A stretch of DNA of 64,000 nt from Zhengitettix transpicula (lineage: Eukaryota; Arthropoda; Insecta; Orthoptera; Tetrigidae). Below the pieces are notes generated by a model that saw only the letters and a list, made by a program, of their open reading frames with translations, was not told the origin of the DNA and made no database searches. Made by a program: the position numbers and the translations under genes. Positions 23,752-37,008 of this stretch are shown here, piece after piece; the first letter of the stretch is position 1; every line of letters starts with the position of its first letter. The stretch covers positions 75,312,532 to 75,376,531 of the forward strand of contig CM073591.1 in assembly GCA_037074705.1 (NCBI GenBank), read 5' to 3'.

Positions 23752-26700
23752 TTATTTATACAAATAATTTGATAAGAATTTTATAGGGAAGTATTATATA
23801 TGTTCTACGTAATAAATTTCTTCTGTTACACTTACATAGTACAGATTTATAAAGATTACTTAGACGTTTTCTTTTTTTGTATTGTATTTATCTACTTAAC
23901 GGATTGCAATTATTTTCAGTGAGTAGTAAAATATTAATGAAGAAAATTGTTTAAAAGTTTGAACGAAAACAAATTATTCTGCAGTCCAGTGCTATTTTTA
24001 CTGTCTTTAATTCAAACTGTAAGGTTTTCGACAGAAGAAATTTATTGAATTAAGAATAAAATCGTTTCTCGAAAATCCGTGCTAACCCTTTTAGTGATGC
24101 ACTGTATTAGACGAAATGTATTAACAATTCACAAAGAAATCTCTCTCTATCACTGTGTCATAACTGTTTCCGGATTAATGATTATAGCATATATATAGTG
24201 AGCTCGAAGTAAATTAGCATCTAAATCTCCTCAGTTTTCAGTTTGAAATTTATATTTCATTTTGAATTGATTTTATGTTAAAACCAAATCTTAAATATTA
24301 TTGTATATTAATGACTTCTCGTCTAATGGCGTTTTGTTGATGCAGATGGTCAGGGTTTAAATTAGAATATTTTTACGAAAAAACAAAACTTTTTAAAAAT
24401 GGATTTAATTACAAAAATAACTTTGTCGTAGTTAATTTAAAACAAAAATTAATTATAAATCGTGTACTAAATCCGACTGTAGCATGTTAGTAATTAGTTG
24501 GTATAATTTTATTGCCTTTCTGTCAGGAAATAAGCTTAATAAGATAGAAACTGTTTAATGGTTTCTGCACTTATCTGTCGAATGGATTTTAATTACGATT
24601 ATTGTCCTCAGCCTTTACATGTATTTTCACCAGATATTTTGCAAAATAGGTGGTGAAAATTTTTAATCATTATTGAAATGCATTAACATATAGTCGTAAA
24701 AACATAACGTTTGTAAGCTTGAAATAATTCTTTCTATACGAACCATATAAGGTCATTAAAGCGAATAGATTTTGTTAAGTAATTTTTTCTCATTGTTTTC
24801 CTTTAACGTTCTTGAAATATACTTTCTTGAAACTGAATTACTAAAATATTTTTATGTCGAGGTAACAGTGTTGTGACGTTAATCAATAAGATTTCAGATG
24901 TGTTGAATTTGATCCTAGTACCAGTAAAGTGTATGACGGTAATGCATTAAGGTAAGTCGGCCGGACTGGTTTCCGGTTTGTGTGCATTGTCGAACGTCTT
25001 TATTTGTCGTAATTTGTGCTTAATACTTTCGATGGCTACTTTCCAAAGTGCTCGACTTTAGCTGAGATTGGCGTTACGCAATGCGTCGTCAATCAACGCA
25101 GCTAGCGCCACCTCTTCGGACCCGGGGAAACGAGAAAGTTTAACTTCCGGTCTGCCCCTTCTTCCCTCTCTACGGCGTAGTGGATCCATCCCGTGTCCTT
25201 GCATTGTTCCAGTGTGTGGGGCATGAAGCTGCACGTACACACGTAATTTCCCATTGGCATAGGAAGAAATAAAAAGTGCCAGGACCGACATTTTGGGGGG
25301 TTTCGAATTTTGTGTTGGAATCAGTGCTCAGCAAGTGGACCACGTTCCGCGGACCTCTATTGTTGACTATGGATTTTTTTTTCATCCTAATGTATAGTGT
25401 TGTTTTGAATTGTGACAGTTACCCGTATAGACGTTTCTTGAAAATACACGTTTTTCTTTTGTTCATGTGTTCAGTGAAGATGCGTAACGTGTACTCCCAT
25501 AAAACCCTGCACTGACATTTGTGACGAGAATTTTTTTAATTGCTTTTCACAGTACGTACAGCTTACGAACACTTTTAATAAATAATAACTTTTTGTAGAC
25601 CTGAGAAATAATTAAAATATCCGGTGCAGATTTACCACACTTCTTTGATTCGTTATCAGTGAGAATATCATTAAGGATTTTCTGGATATCAAGAAATAAC
25701 TGAATAACTTGAATAAAGGCCACATTTTTATTTCAGAAATGTGTTATGTACATTTTAAAGGATAATAATACGAGGGTTATATAAATTTTAATTTAGTCTT
25801 ACATTTAGTTCCACTTTCTCAATTGAGACAACTAATTTAGAATTATGGCAGCAGGCGTGTTGGTACGAACTAAAACGTTTAATGATTGAAAATGGATTAC
25901 AAGACTTTTACTTACGTATTGGGTCCTACATTAATATTAACAAGGAAGCTAGAGATATATTTATCAATGGAAATTAAAATTACAAGTATGTGTCCTGGTA
26001 CATTTTTTATTTATTCCTGACATCTGTTAATTGGTGTTTACTAGTCTCTCGGAATTTATTACTTTATTGTCTACCGACTCTATTAGAACTGTCTAAGATA
26101 TTTAAATCACTTTAAAAAAATTGTGACTGGCATCTGTACCCTTTACCATTAATTTAACCATGGCTAAAAATATTGCTAACCTTTTAACATTATGCGAGCT
26201 TATAGTTTTTTGGCACAAAGATTTGTCTACAATGTGTGTTTTCTTTAATACGTTATTTACAAAATTGTTCTCGAATCAAATTTTTAATACTTGTTTTACT
26301 TCTTGGCTCTATTTATAAGATCCTCTCGTCAAATCATGACATCAACAAATTTTTTGTCTACTAAATAACATGCCCTATAAAAAGAAAGTAAATTCGGTAG
26401 TCTGATTTTTAATTATTAACTTTATCAGATGATTCAACACAATTGAAGGTAATCTGAAAGATAATTACCGCATAGCAAACCCGTTCGTCCGTTCTTATAT
26501 AAAGAGAACAATATCCCTGTACCAGCAGATGAAAATAATGTTTTCGGAACGACGGATAGAAATTTTAATTTCATAAAACCCTTATAACGAAAAAAGATTC
26601 ATTCAAATTTGTCCGCAAGTTTTCTTGTGTTAACCAAAAACGTCCTCGCCAAAGACAAACAAACAAAATAACGTAAAGTTAAGAATACCAAAAACAAGTC

Positions 26701-26879
26701 ACATGTATGACAATTATTTATTAGCTCCCGGAATATTTTTTGCCATTTTAAAATCTTTAGAGAGATAAAATATTTACAAATGTTAAAATAGAATAATTTT
26801 TTAATAAGTTTGAAACCATATCTGACTATTCATAATAATATAGATAAATAAATAGACGGCCTTGAGTAAGAAAATTAAA
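22452..26879. other. Upstream intergenic DNA of the PYPV-repeat gene
   Basis: The first ~150 bp upstream of the TATA box include a GC-rich patch (about 22,465-22,512, with a run of eight C) that could hold proximal promoter sites. A (TA)n tract lies at 23,714-23,748. Positions about 24,960-25,360 form a GC-richer island with short open frames but no recognisable product. Confidence 0.5.
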
Positions 26880-26940
26880 ATATTAACGAACAAAAATTAA
26901 CTTCACGACGTTTCGTCCCCTTTTGGGACCCACTCGGGTT
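26880..26940 (-). ncRNA. PLE 3' tail with hammerhead-like fold, core mutated
   Basis: Minus strand: GTCCC-AAAA-GGGGAC makes a strong stem II and is followed by GAAACGTCGTG. The upstream core reads CCGAGTGG where CUGAUGAG is expected, so at least two essential core bases are changed. A homologous tail (CAAGGCCGTCTATTTATTT) follows. It is read as a dead hammerhead in an isolated Penelope-like 3' end. Confidence 0.5.
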
Positions 26941-27224
26941 TGACAGTTTTTAATAATTAATTTATACAAAACTATTAAAAACTGTACAAACTGAAGATAT
27001 AATACTTTTCAGACTCAGTTTCGTATATTTATTTATACAAACATTCTCTCTCTCAACGAATTTGAAAATGTCAAATATTAGAGAAAAATAATAAATAATT
27101 CATCCATGAGACTCTTTATGGCATTCTCAACTTTAATCTAATTAACAAAGTTTACCCAAAAATATATTTACACAACACAGTTTTCGAATTCCTTAACGTT
27201 AGTTAGCATGAGCAAAAGGAATTT

Positions 27225-27300
27225 CCAAATAGATAGAGAGAACTCGTAAGGATTTTGTGGTAATAGTCCTGAGTTCGTTTCCCAATAGTCTCAATTTTTT
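27225..27300 (+). mobile_element. Possible tRNA-derived SINE remnant
   Basis: GTCCTGAGTTCGTTTCCC near 27,265-27,282 resembles a T-arm with a degraded B box, and TAGATAGAGAGAACTCG upstream could be a decayed D-arm half. This is weak. Confidence 0.3.
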
Positions 27301-27679
27301 CTATCATTATAAATTAATTTAGTTTCACTTAGTTTTCGCTGCACTTGTTCATATAATAAAAACGAATTTTTTTGCTAAAACTTCTTCGCCATAAGTATTA
27401 AAGAATATTTTTACCATTTGCACATATAGTTTTCCCGTTACTGGCTATATCAGTGTTTCAGGATCAGTTACTGAATACAACATTTTCTCTATTCTAAAAT
27501 TTATTTTTTCCATCTGATTATAGTAGAGTATCCCAGGGGAAATATTGATAATAAATTATGTAAGAGAACGTGTGACATAATGTACTGACAATTATCGAAA
27601 AATATACTACCTCTGCGTCTATATTCACAGGGAAAAATATGTTTGAGCATGAGACATTACGTGGAAATTTTAAGTATTT

Positions 27680-27713
<34 letters not shown>

Positions 27714-27737
27714 GTGTGTTTGTGTTTGTATGTGTGT
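27680..27737. repeat. Compound (CA)n(TA)n(TG)n self-complementary microsatellite
   Basis: A CA run passes into a TA run and then into TGTGTTTG repeats, so the whole tract can fold back on itself; alternating purine-pyrimidine sequence could also adopt Z-form. Confidence 0.85.
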
Positions 27738-30425
27738 AATTTAAAGAAATTGGTTAGTAGAAGAAAGATATTCAAGGCACTTAAAGATAAGAAGGAAAAA
27801 CGACTTCTTGAAGTCAGGATAACTGTCAGACAATTACTTCGTCACAGTCTGCTTTCCACCTTCAGACTCAATTAAAATCAGACATCCGTGAGTCATTCCC
27901 GTACTAATTAATTATATCTTACACCCTTGCTACTTTAAAACAGTAATATTACACGCCTCGTTCTCGGGTTGGAAAAAAATAAATATGAAATAAAGCGACG
28001 TCGACGAAAACAGTAAATGACTCGACACAATTGAAATCTGACTCTCGTAGAATTAGTATCAAGTAAGTCTACTGCCTACTGTCATGACCAACTTTTCTCC
28101 AATTACAAACGAGAAATTTTGAAGATAAATAGTGAAAGCAGTATAAAATGAAAATTGGGAAGCTTTAAGACTGAAAAAAGTTGCAAAATAGATTGGTTGT
28201 TCCTTATATTCGTACAGTAATTAATAAGCAATATTTATTCTATTCGGCTGTATAAGCATCCAGGCCTTTTGAAATAAGAAAACATTTAAAAGTTCTGCAT
28301 TTGATTACTCGCCATTCAAAACCAACTTCTTACCAGGAGAAACTTCATAAATTGAAGTATGTAAAGATTCATTCACTCCAGTTCGAATACTAAGAACACT
28401 GCAAGATCGGAATTCTAAATGGCCTATTTAGTTGTTGTACAGTAACGAGGATGTGAAAGATGTTTTCACACCCGCCCAGGCTCGGACCGCAAGGGAATGG
28501 TGCAGAACGGCAATTAGTTCTTCACTGTTAATTGGATCCGTGTGTAGGCGGCAACCAGACTACGACGAGGGCCAGTAATTAGTGCGCTGCCATCTTAACT
28601 TATACCCAATCACAACACGAAATTACACTTGTTTCACTTGTCAATTATAATGATATAATGATATATATTCTCTTAAAAATTAAATTAAAATATTTTTCAT
28701 AGAAAAACTAAATCAAACGAAGAGAAGTAAGTCAGATATTTTCTTAGTTCTTAAAACCTGCATAATTTTCTATGACAGTGCTTTGTAAGCAGTACGGAGA
28801 ATTTTCATGTCAAACTTCTATCATTTAGATATTTCTCGAAAAGCAATACACGTATCAACCAATAAATATTCGTGAAACTATCGATAAATTTACAAAAATA
28901 GCTGAATTTAAATTTTTCAATCAATACTAATATTATTGAATCTATACGCTTGCGTGAATTACAACAAATTTCAAATTTTATAATCAATTATATTATTAAA
29001 TATTATTTATTTACTGTTTACATTAGACCTATGTTGAGAAAATAGTTCATGTCATATATATCAATTGAATAATACGCAAACGGAGAAAATAATAATATGA
29101 AAATATATCATTACAACAATTAATTGGAAAATAAATATGATTATTTTAATTGTAACCACTGAAATATAAATCAGTAAAAGTAATTAATGTACATAAATAT
29201 TGACAATAAAGAGAGAGAGAGAAAGAAATGACCTGATATTGAGGTCCGGTGTCGTCATATCGGATGGGTAACATTTTACATTTATGAAAAACTAGCCTCC
29301 TTATTCGTCATTTCATAGTAAATCATCCACTTCGTCGTTAGTTGTTTATATATATTAGAGAAAATAAAATACCTAAATATAGAAAAAATAATAACTACAA
29401 AATACCTGATGTGGTTATAGTATGTATTCAAGTAATGGTCCGGGGGAGATCAAATAATCGTAATTGATAGTCGTTCTTATTAAAACTCATTCTTCATTAG
29501 GAGATGAAAATTAATTCCAAGAAAGGTAGTCATGGGACTCGTTCATGCCAGATATCGATTAACAGAAATCGTATTTCCTTCCATTCTTTCATAAATATAT
29601 AAATGCAAAATTATGAACAAACTTGCTTATTTAAATAATGCTTTACTTCTATTTTGTAATACGACTTGTTAATTAGATGACCCTATTTAAAAATGTAATA
29701 AAAAATCGAAGCTCAACTCTAAAGCTTAAGTGTACCAAATATTTCATAACCATTCCACTGATTCTATTGTAAATTGGGTTGACCGTTTTCGACTATGGTT
29801 CAGTTCGGTAGAAATTTTATTAGAGTAACAACTCATGAAGAACTTGTAAGTATCCTGCCGAAACTCGATTATATTATGTTTACTTTAATTATGTAATTTC
29901 TGGATTTAATTAGAAATATAGAGGAATTTAAAATATTTGCCAAAATTTATCGTCGAAAAAAATATTATGAATCATTTAAGTTAATAGAACGAACGGAGAT
30001 TCCTGAAATATTTGACTAAAATAAATATGCCATATCACGAATTTCGTCCTTCAATTTCCATTGTTGAACTGGAGGCGATCATAAATCATAATCAAAAATA
30101 TCTTAATCCCAGCCTGTCCCAAAAACAAAGAGAGGAAACCGTAGCTGACAAAGAAATAAGTTGGTGTCCTTCCACAATATATTATCTTCACCATGCCCAA
30201 CTCTTCGAATGATCTAGTTGTCAGGTGAATTACATAGCTTAATACATACCTATTGAAAAATACAAAATAGAGTGGAAACTCGTATCTCACGGAACGTCAC
30301 GATAAATGGCACGACAAAGGAATACGGTTTAATAGTAAAATTAAAATTAAGTATATTTTGCTACGATCCAATATTACTTTTCGAAAATTAAATTCCAAAA
30401 TTTTTCATTATAAAGATTTGACATA
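27738..30425. other. AT-rich intergenic DNA, nothing recognised
   Basis: Short chance open frames only. A GC-richer stretch at about 28,470-28,590 has no recognisable content. Confidence 0.55.
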
Positions 30426-30640
30426 AGTTTTTATTTATTTATTTATTTGGACATATTAGCCTAAAGCTAATAACATATGCTCCAATGCAACTATTTACCT
30501 ATTGTATCTCTAAAAATAATTCTTTTAAAATACATTTAAACTATTTTTCGATTTACGTTATTTTTTTAATCTACTTTCCAATAATACTACTGAAAAGAAC
30601 ATCTGTCCCTGTATCGGCAAGGGATTGAGGTTCTTATATA
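30426..30640 (-). mobile_element. Probable non-LTR retrotransposon 3' end
   Basis: On the minus strand a perfect 7-bp hairpin (TATTAGC-TTTAG-GCTAATA, near 30,460-30,478) is followed by an (AAAT)n tail (30,430-30,449). A terminal hairpin plus short tandem tail is the usual 3' end of CR1-, L2- or Jockey-like LINEs. No coding remnant was found upstream. Confidence 0.4.
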
Positions 30641-31019
30641 ACAGCGACATCATCAAATCGCACTCTCTACATCCAAGTACTAAGATTTAACGGAAAGCAA
30701 GGTTAAGTGTTTGAATTACATTCTTTATTACAGTAACCAAAGTCACATTAACGTTACGCGAAATAATGTTAAATACTTGAGTCGTAGATGTTTAATTAAA
30801 TTTTGAGCATAACTTCGACACAGAGGGCAGTGTATTACTTCACCGTGTTACAATTCCGAATCGTGAGGTCGAGACATAAATTACTAAACATTATTGGAAT
30901 GGATTCTCCCGTCCATTGACGACGGTAATAGTTTTACCCTTCCACGATTTCCCCGGCGGTCGGCCTGAAAGGTTTATTTCGACCATAATGGATCGAGAAT
31001 TTCGACAGAATCTCTGTAA

Positions 31020-31300
31020 ATCGAGTGTTACGTAAGAGTTTTGTGGAGCGTGAAGCCTCCCCGCCTGGCACCCCGACGTCGTGCATACATTTCACGCCGG
31101 AAAATCCAGCGATTTCCCATAATATCGCTCGCATTGTTCCCGAAGAAAGTGGTATTGTACTCCCGTGTTCGTTGCGTTGCGTTATGTGAGCGGGGAAAGT
31201 ATTTTTCAAGTATCGACAACAATGAAACGCAGAACGTAACGTACGCGAGCGTCGTTGCTGGGGGAACTTTTGTTTCCGACAATGGTTTTCTGGATTCCGT
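31020..31300. other. GC-richer CpG-containing island
   Basis: Three overlapping open frames of 84-108 codons on both strands reflect base composition here. No family match is visible. It could be a conserved regulatory block or exon of an unseen gene. Confidence 0.3.
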
Positions 31301-31444
31301 CTCCTATCATAATCTTTGGACGATAAACTGTTTCACGAGATTCGTTCTTATTAGTTCCCTATTCTGAAGTTTTCAGAATGCAGCGAAATCGCTGTTGCTA
31401 GGTTAGGAACATTATTCAGATATTATTCTGTTCTATAAATGTCA

Positions 31445-31449
<5 letters not shown>

Positions 31450-31482
<33 letters not shown>
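31450..31482. repeat. (TA)n microsatellite
   Basis: An uninterrupted alternating AT run of about 33 bp. Confidence 0.9.
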
Positions 31483-31485
<3 letters not shown>

Positions 31486-32395
31486 TAAAATATATGCTTT
31501 TATAGCCTAAAATGGAAAATCGCTTCCCATGGAATCTGAGGATAAATGCCTTGACAAAGGAATTAAGTTTAACAGTCAAATTAAAAAACAGGAAGTATTT
31601 TTTGTGCACATTTAAAATGAACCTATGTACATATTTATTTTTATTATTCTTGCGAAATTGAAAATTCTGAATTATTATTATTTGCTTCAATATCGGAATA
31701 CTTTCTTTACGTAATGAAAAAACTAATACGATTCTAGTTGACTCATTCGAAATCTCCGCAGTCCATAAATAAATCATTGATACGATATAATGTGGATTGA
31801 TGGAAAGACAACTTTAAAGACGTTAGAAACCGTTACAATGCCCAGGAAAGATGAAGTACACAATAAAGAACAGTAATAGAAAGTAAATAGAAATTTTTTG
31901 TATTCCTGTTATTTATGACAAATGTTATGATATATATTGTATTGTTCAACCTATATAGTAATTTTCTTGACAATTGACGTATGGAATTCTGAATAACACG
32001 TATTTATTGTGTGAAATTTATTTTCCTTTTTGCACCTTGTGGAGTCAAAGTATTCATTTTGTGCACGTTTAAAATGCATGTCTTTGTCCGTTGCTCTAAA
32101 ACGGGTGTAATAAAACGGAATATAAATTTTTAACAAATTTTCTGAAAACATTAAAGAACTAATCCAGTCACATTCAAAACTGAGCCTAAAAGAAATCTAT
32201 TAAGTCACTCCCGCAATTCAGTAAATACGTTTTTGGATAATAATTGTATACATAAGTAATTTTGGAATCTTATTACATTAGTGTAGTTAGCATGAAATGT
32301 TAGTTGTCTTAATTATTGCAACACTTGAAAGTGAAATAATATTCATATTGATTTTAGATAGTAAAAATTTAATTTCAGTCATTTGATCCAGATAA

Positions 32396-33440
32396 AATAC
32401 TCAGTAAGGTATGAGTATTATTTAAATGATTAATTATAGGTTTAAAACATCGTAAAATGTATGAGTCTTTCGTCATCCTTGAAGCTTTGCTTCTCCTGAG
32501 TATAAATGGAATGTGAATCTATTCTATACTATTCCTCTGTATAACTATTTGTTAATATTGAAAGCGGCGAGAGGTTAAAAACGTGTGGACGGAATCATAG
32601 CAAAAATCGTAAACGATCATGTAGCAAACGCTGCAGTCGCGGTCACGGCCAGTTGTCACGAAATTCAGTGTGAATGTGTTGGAGGTGGAGGAAATTTGCC
32701 ATTTTTAACTTTAATTTATTCTTTTCAAGAAATATAACGCCTTAATGAAACAAGAACATTTAAATAATTATGAACTAAAAAACAACTAATTTGATTTTGT
32801 GTAACAGCTTATAATCAGGAGTCTTTATTTAACGAAGTATTTAGTTACACTAAATTTACTTTTTTAGGCACTCAAAAATTTAGAACCTGGATAGATAATT
32901 TTTCCCTGTTGCTGCATCGGCTATTATTTCTCTCTATACTTGTTACTTTCAATCCAAGTTAATTATTTGTAGAGAAGCGTATAGAGAAAAATAATAGTCG
33001 AGGCAGCAACAGGGAAAAATAGAACTGCAGAACAAAACTTCGCTCACATGCGGCAAACATTGGTCTTCTTCTGCTCACTCAGCACGTCTGAGGCGTTATA
33101 TTTCTTGAAAATAATTAATTAAAGTTTAAAATGGCAAATTTCCTCCATCTCCAGTTTATTCATAATGAATTTCGCGACAGCTGGCCTTGACCGCGACTGC
33201 ACGGTTAGCTACATGCTCATTTACGAATTTCGGTTTCATTCCGTCCACACGTTTTTAACGTCTCGGCGCTTTCAATGTTAACAAAAAGTTGTACAAAGGA
33301 ATAGTATAGAATAGATTCATATTCCATTGATACTCAGAAGAAGCAAAGCTTCAAGAATGAAGAAAGACGTACATTTTACGATGTTTTAAACCTATAATTA
33401 ATCATTTAAATAATATTCATAAATTACCTTACTGAGTATT
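32396..33440. repeat. Long inverted repeat, ~350-bp outer arms plus 42-bp inner arms
   Basis: The outer left arm 32396-32743 pairs with 33091-33440 over its whole length at roughly 85-88 percent identity by eye. An inner pair (32898-32939 with 32979-33020, TTTTTCCCTGTTGCTGC against GCAGCAACAGGGAAAAA) flanks a central loop of about 39 bp. The segments between outer and inner arms do not match. An ATTCATAT occurs just outside both ends, but not flush with the arms. It may be a foldback element, or two copies of one element inserted head to head. Confidence 0.85.
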
Positions 33441-34789
33441 GACATTAAATTTTTAGCGTTTCATTAATTCATATCCCTTTAACTTTACCACAATTTAAAT
33501 CAACAATAAAATATTCACATAATTTAACTACAGATAAAGTTTCTAATTGCTAAATGAAACAAAATTCTGTTATATATCTTACGTTTTGAATGTATGTTTT
33601 TCCTTAAAATTCTACGACAGCGCAGTTACATTTGTGCACATTCAAGTACAATGGAGCTGTTTTGTGTGTGATGAATTGCCAAAGTCGAGACAGCATCCAG
33701 AGAGGTGATGACATCTGAACTCGGATGCCCCTCAGGTAGTAATTCAAAAGCTACTGTCAGGTTCAAAAGTCCACGTTGCTACGTCTTTCTGAATGACAAC
33801 TTTCGCAGTCGTATTTCACTTTTAGTGACCAGTTAGTTACTGGTGTACCTGACAGCATGTCCTTGTTAATTTTCGTTTCACTACGAAACAATTTATGTGT
33901 TCAAAACATTTGCTGCATGCGTACGTGGGATAGTGATTGATGTGATACATAGGTGTCGAGTGAAACTTTCAACGACAATTTGCTACCGGAAAGATTTGTT
34001 GGGAGGCCGGTTTATGGACTTACCAAGTTTCACGATTTAGATTACCGGAACCAGTTCCTAAGACAGGTACCTCCCTTCAAGATCACGACTGAAAATTTGG
34101 TCGCTGTTTGCAAATTTTTGCTTGGCCACTTTCACTATCCCCATATTTTGTGCTTGTGAACAGACTCTTAAATTCAATAAAAGGGGCTGACATTCTCAAG
34201 GGTCCGCAAGTGCTACAATTACTTTCGTACAGAACGATCGACTTTCGAATGGTGTGAGCAAACATGACTATTCCACACAACACTTATCAAGTTTATTATT
34301 ATTAAGATTGAGTTTCATTGCGTACTAACAGGATTTCTAGAGAGCGGGAAGTTTCACTCCATAAAATATTCCATCCTACATGTGCATCGTTCTCTCAAAG
34401 ACCTCTTAACAGGATTTGCTCGTAACATGAAGTTTATATATTAACAGGATTTACTCACGCGTAAATTGAAGTTTATTTCCACTATCAAGTCCCATCAAAA
34501 CGTTTCATTCACTTTTAATTGAACAACAAGCAGATTCTTCTTCTTTAATGTCCATGGTTAGAGAAGACGTGGGTTTCCTGATCATTTCAGAGTTATTATT
34601 ATATATACCATCGGTCAATGTACAACATTAAATAAGTTTTGTACAGCACGAGAATGATTTTAAATAAATTCGTTATTGGAAGCATTGTAAACGAAATTAA
34701 TCCTAATTAAATCACGGCTGTTTGTCTAACACTAAATTTCATAAAACCTGAATTTCTACTAAATATCGCCTAATGTTTTTGGTAGCTAA
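33441..34789. other. Intergenic DNA with one unassigned 68-codon frame
   Basis: A plus-strand frame at 33953-34159 (from a GTG, containing LLPERFVGRPVYGLTKFHDL) ends before an AATAAA at about 34,175. It resembles no family I know and has no ATG start, so it is left as unassigned. Confidence 0.35.
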
Positions 34790-35460
34790 AATATATATTA
34801 AAAATGTATGGACGCAGCCAAATTTGCCATATGTAATTTATTAACAAAAAAATTAAAATTCACAACGCTTCGTCTTCAATCTATTACATAATAAGTTGTT
34901 CATTGTTATAGTTTGAAAATTCAAATAAAAATTATTTTTTAAACTATTTTAGTAATGAAAATTAATTTATTAATTAAATGATATAATTAATTTAAGTGTC
35001 ATAAGTACTATTTCAACATCATTTTTCTCATTTAAAACACAATTATTGGATGTTATATGCAACATCTCGGAAAATATCTACATTCTTTGACTTAAATTTT
35101 AGTATTTTGCCAATCGAAATTATTATTATTTAAATAAATGTGTTTGAACAGGACTAAATAATAATTAAAGTATAAAATAAAGTTTTTTTGTTATTTAATT
35201 CTGGTTTTCAAATAGAGTTTTGTATGACCTATATAACAAGCGCTTCAATCCAAACAATTATTTTTGTAAGCAACATTATGCGTATCCGAAATGTTAATTT
35301 TGTCTTTAATATTTTTAATAGGTTTTAGTTGCAGCAAAATTTGAAAATAACCCGAAAACTATAATCATCAAACAAGTCAATTAATTTACATATAATGTTA
35401 TCCAAAAGCGGTAAAAGCATAAAACTTAATTTATTATTAATAGGCTGTATATTTCTATAC
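34790..35460 (-). pseudogene. Penelope-like element remnant with GIY-YIG domain and 3' tail
   Basis: On the minus strand PIKNIKDKINISDTHNVAYK and NNCLD, stop, SACYIGHTKLYLKTRIK, stop correspond to the Penelope GIY-YIG endonuclease (YK..C.DC...YIGQT.R.L..RI). Further on, NFDWQNTKI matches the end of the domain. The 3' tail at about 34,855-34,885 reads GACGAAGCGTTGTG, a decayed hammerhead end, followed by a tail ending TTGGCTGCGTCC as in other copies. It is heavily mutated. Confidence 0.75.
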
Positions 35461-35578
35461 GTTTTTCAGCATTTATTCAAGCCTCGGTGTAATAACTTGT
35501 AATAACTTGAAAATACTTTTGTAAAAAATAATGTTTCTGAAGAAATATTGAATCAACGTGACACTAAAAGGTAAAGAC

Positions 35579-35581
<3 letters not shown>

Positions 35582-35621
<40 letters not shown>
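35582..35621. repeat. (TA)20 microsatellite
   Basis: An uninterrupted TA run of 40 bp. Confidence 0.9.
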
Positions 35622-35624
<3 letters not shown>

Positions 35625-35650
35625 GATTTTGTAAGAAATCACATAATCAA

Positions 35651-35743
35651 TTTTTTTAGAGTAACATGCTACATGAGGGCAATCCACGTGGTAACAACTG
35701 CCCTTTAATAGCATAGGAATGGATTTTAAAGGGGGGATGCGGA
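35651..35743 (-). mobile_element. SINE-like element SLE copy D, 3' fragment
   Basis: Only the last ~90 bp of the element are present, from TCCGCATCCCCCC to CATGTAGCATGTTACTC and the poly-A (seen as T7 on the plus strand). It is 3'-subfamily 1, strongly 5'-truncated, as expected for an element copied from its 3' end. Confidence 0.8.
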
Positions 35744-36684
35744 CATCTATTGAGCGTATTTTGACTGAACAAAGTATTCATATACATGTGAGACACTTAA
35801 ATATTCTATATAAAATCCTATCCCTGACGATGAACACTGGTTATTATTTTACAAATCGCTAGTTTAACCTTTTTATTTTCTACAACTGTACACAAAAAAA
35901 CCCTCGAGATATGTCCATAAATTGCAACATTTACTTAGACATAAAAGATATCATGAAATGTTGAAAGAAAACTAATTCAAGGTTATTAATGTTTGAGAAA
36001 TAGAATAAGATCAATTGTGAGTTATCGTAAATATTTAGAGTGTCAAACCAATTCTTATGGAAGCGATATTATTAGAAGTATCATGACGATTTAATATATA
36101 CAACTCTAACGGGATGTCCCGGGTTTGTGACAGTGGACAGGTAAGACAAGTCCGATTCTCTCTGAGCCAGGAGAAAACTGAGATGGAAAAGGCGCACGGC
36201 TAGCCGACTTTCGCGGATGCAAATATTGAGTCATAAATAAGTTCCCGTGCCAGGTACCATTTCTATGCATCTGCAACGAGGGAAATACTGTGCGCAATAT
36301 TTCTATGTCTTCAGGCGACTAGTTAGGCCAGAAATATTGCGGGAAACATACACAACTTAGCATGATACAACTATTTATTGTATATTATTTATTATTAATG
36401 ATTTTAAAATTACTTCAACGATCAGTGTTCTTTATTCTCAAATTTATGAGACAAATTTTGATACTAGGCAGCGGAAACGTATTACTTGTCATCTCTTGGC
36501 TCTACGTTGTGGCCAAACGATGCCCGCAATACACGACGACGCAACTTTCATCTGCAGCACGTCTTCTATACTGAATTGCTGATGAATTCATTTTTTCAAA
36601 GGTTTGTCATCAATGCATTAATACTGCACGCAGGCTCTCCAAGTGAAATATAAAATATACACGCACTGTGAAAATTCTATACGG
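35744..36684. other. Intergenic DNA, nothing recognised
   Basis: A minus-strand frame at 36106-36297 and a plus-strand hydrophobic frame at 36362-36574 have no recognisable relatives. Confidence 0.5.
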
Positions 36685-37008
36685 TTTAGTCGGCCAGCTG
36701 CGTCCTAAATTGGAGAAAGGAATGCTGCGTCCCCACAGCAAACTCCTCTCCCGCTATCGGAAGGGCGTGGGACAAGTACCCAATGCCCGACCTGCCTGAT
36801 CCAGGTTTTTCTAGGGTTTGTCCTGCATTTCTTTTAGGCGAATGCCGGGTAGGATCCTTAAACCATAGCCCGGGGGCCCTAGTTACCCTTGGCTACCTTC
36901 CTCCACCCTTCCGCATCCCCCCTTTCAAATCCCTTTCCTATGCTATAAGAGTGGAGTTGTCACTATGTGGATTACCCTATACATAGCCTGTCTACACCCA
37001 AAAAAAAA
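36685..37008 (+). mobile_element. SINE-like element SLE copy E, 5'-truncated at H3
   Basis: Begins TTTAGTCGGCCAGCTGC, the end of the right arm of hairpin H3, and continues to CATAGCCTGTCTACACCC and poly-A (3'-subfamily 2). Confidence 0.85.
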
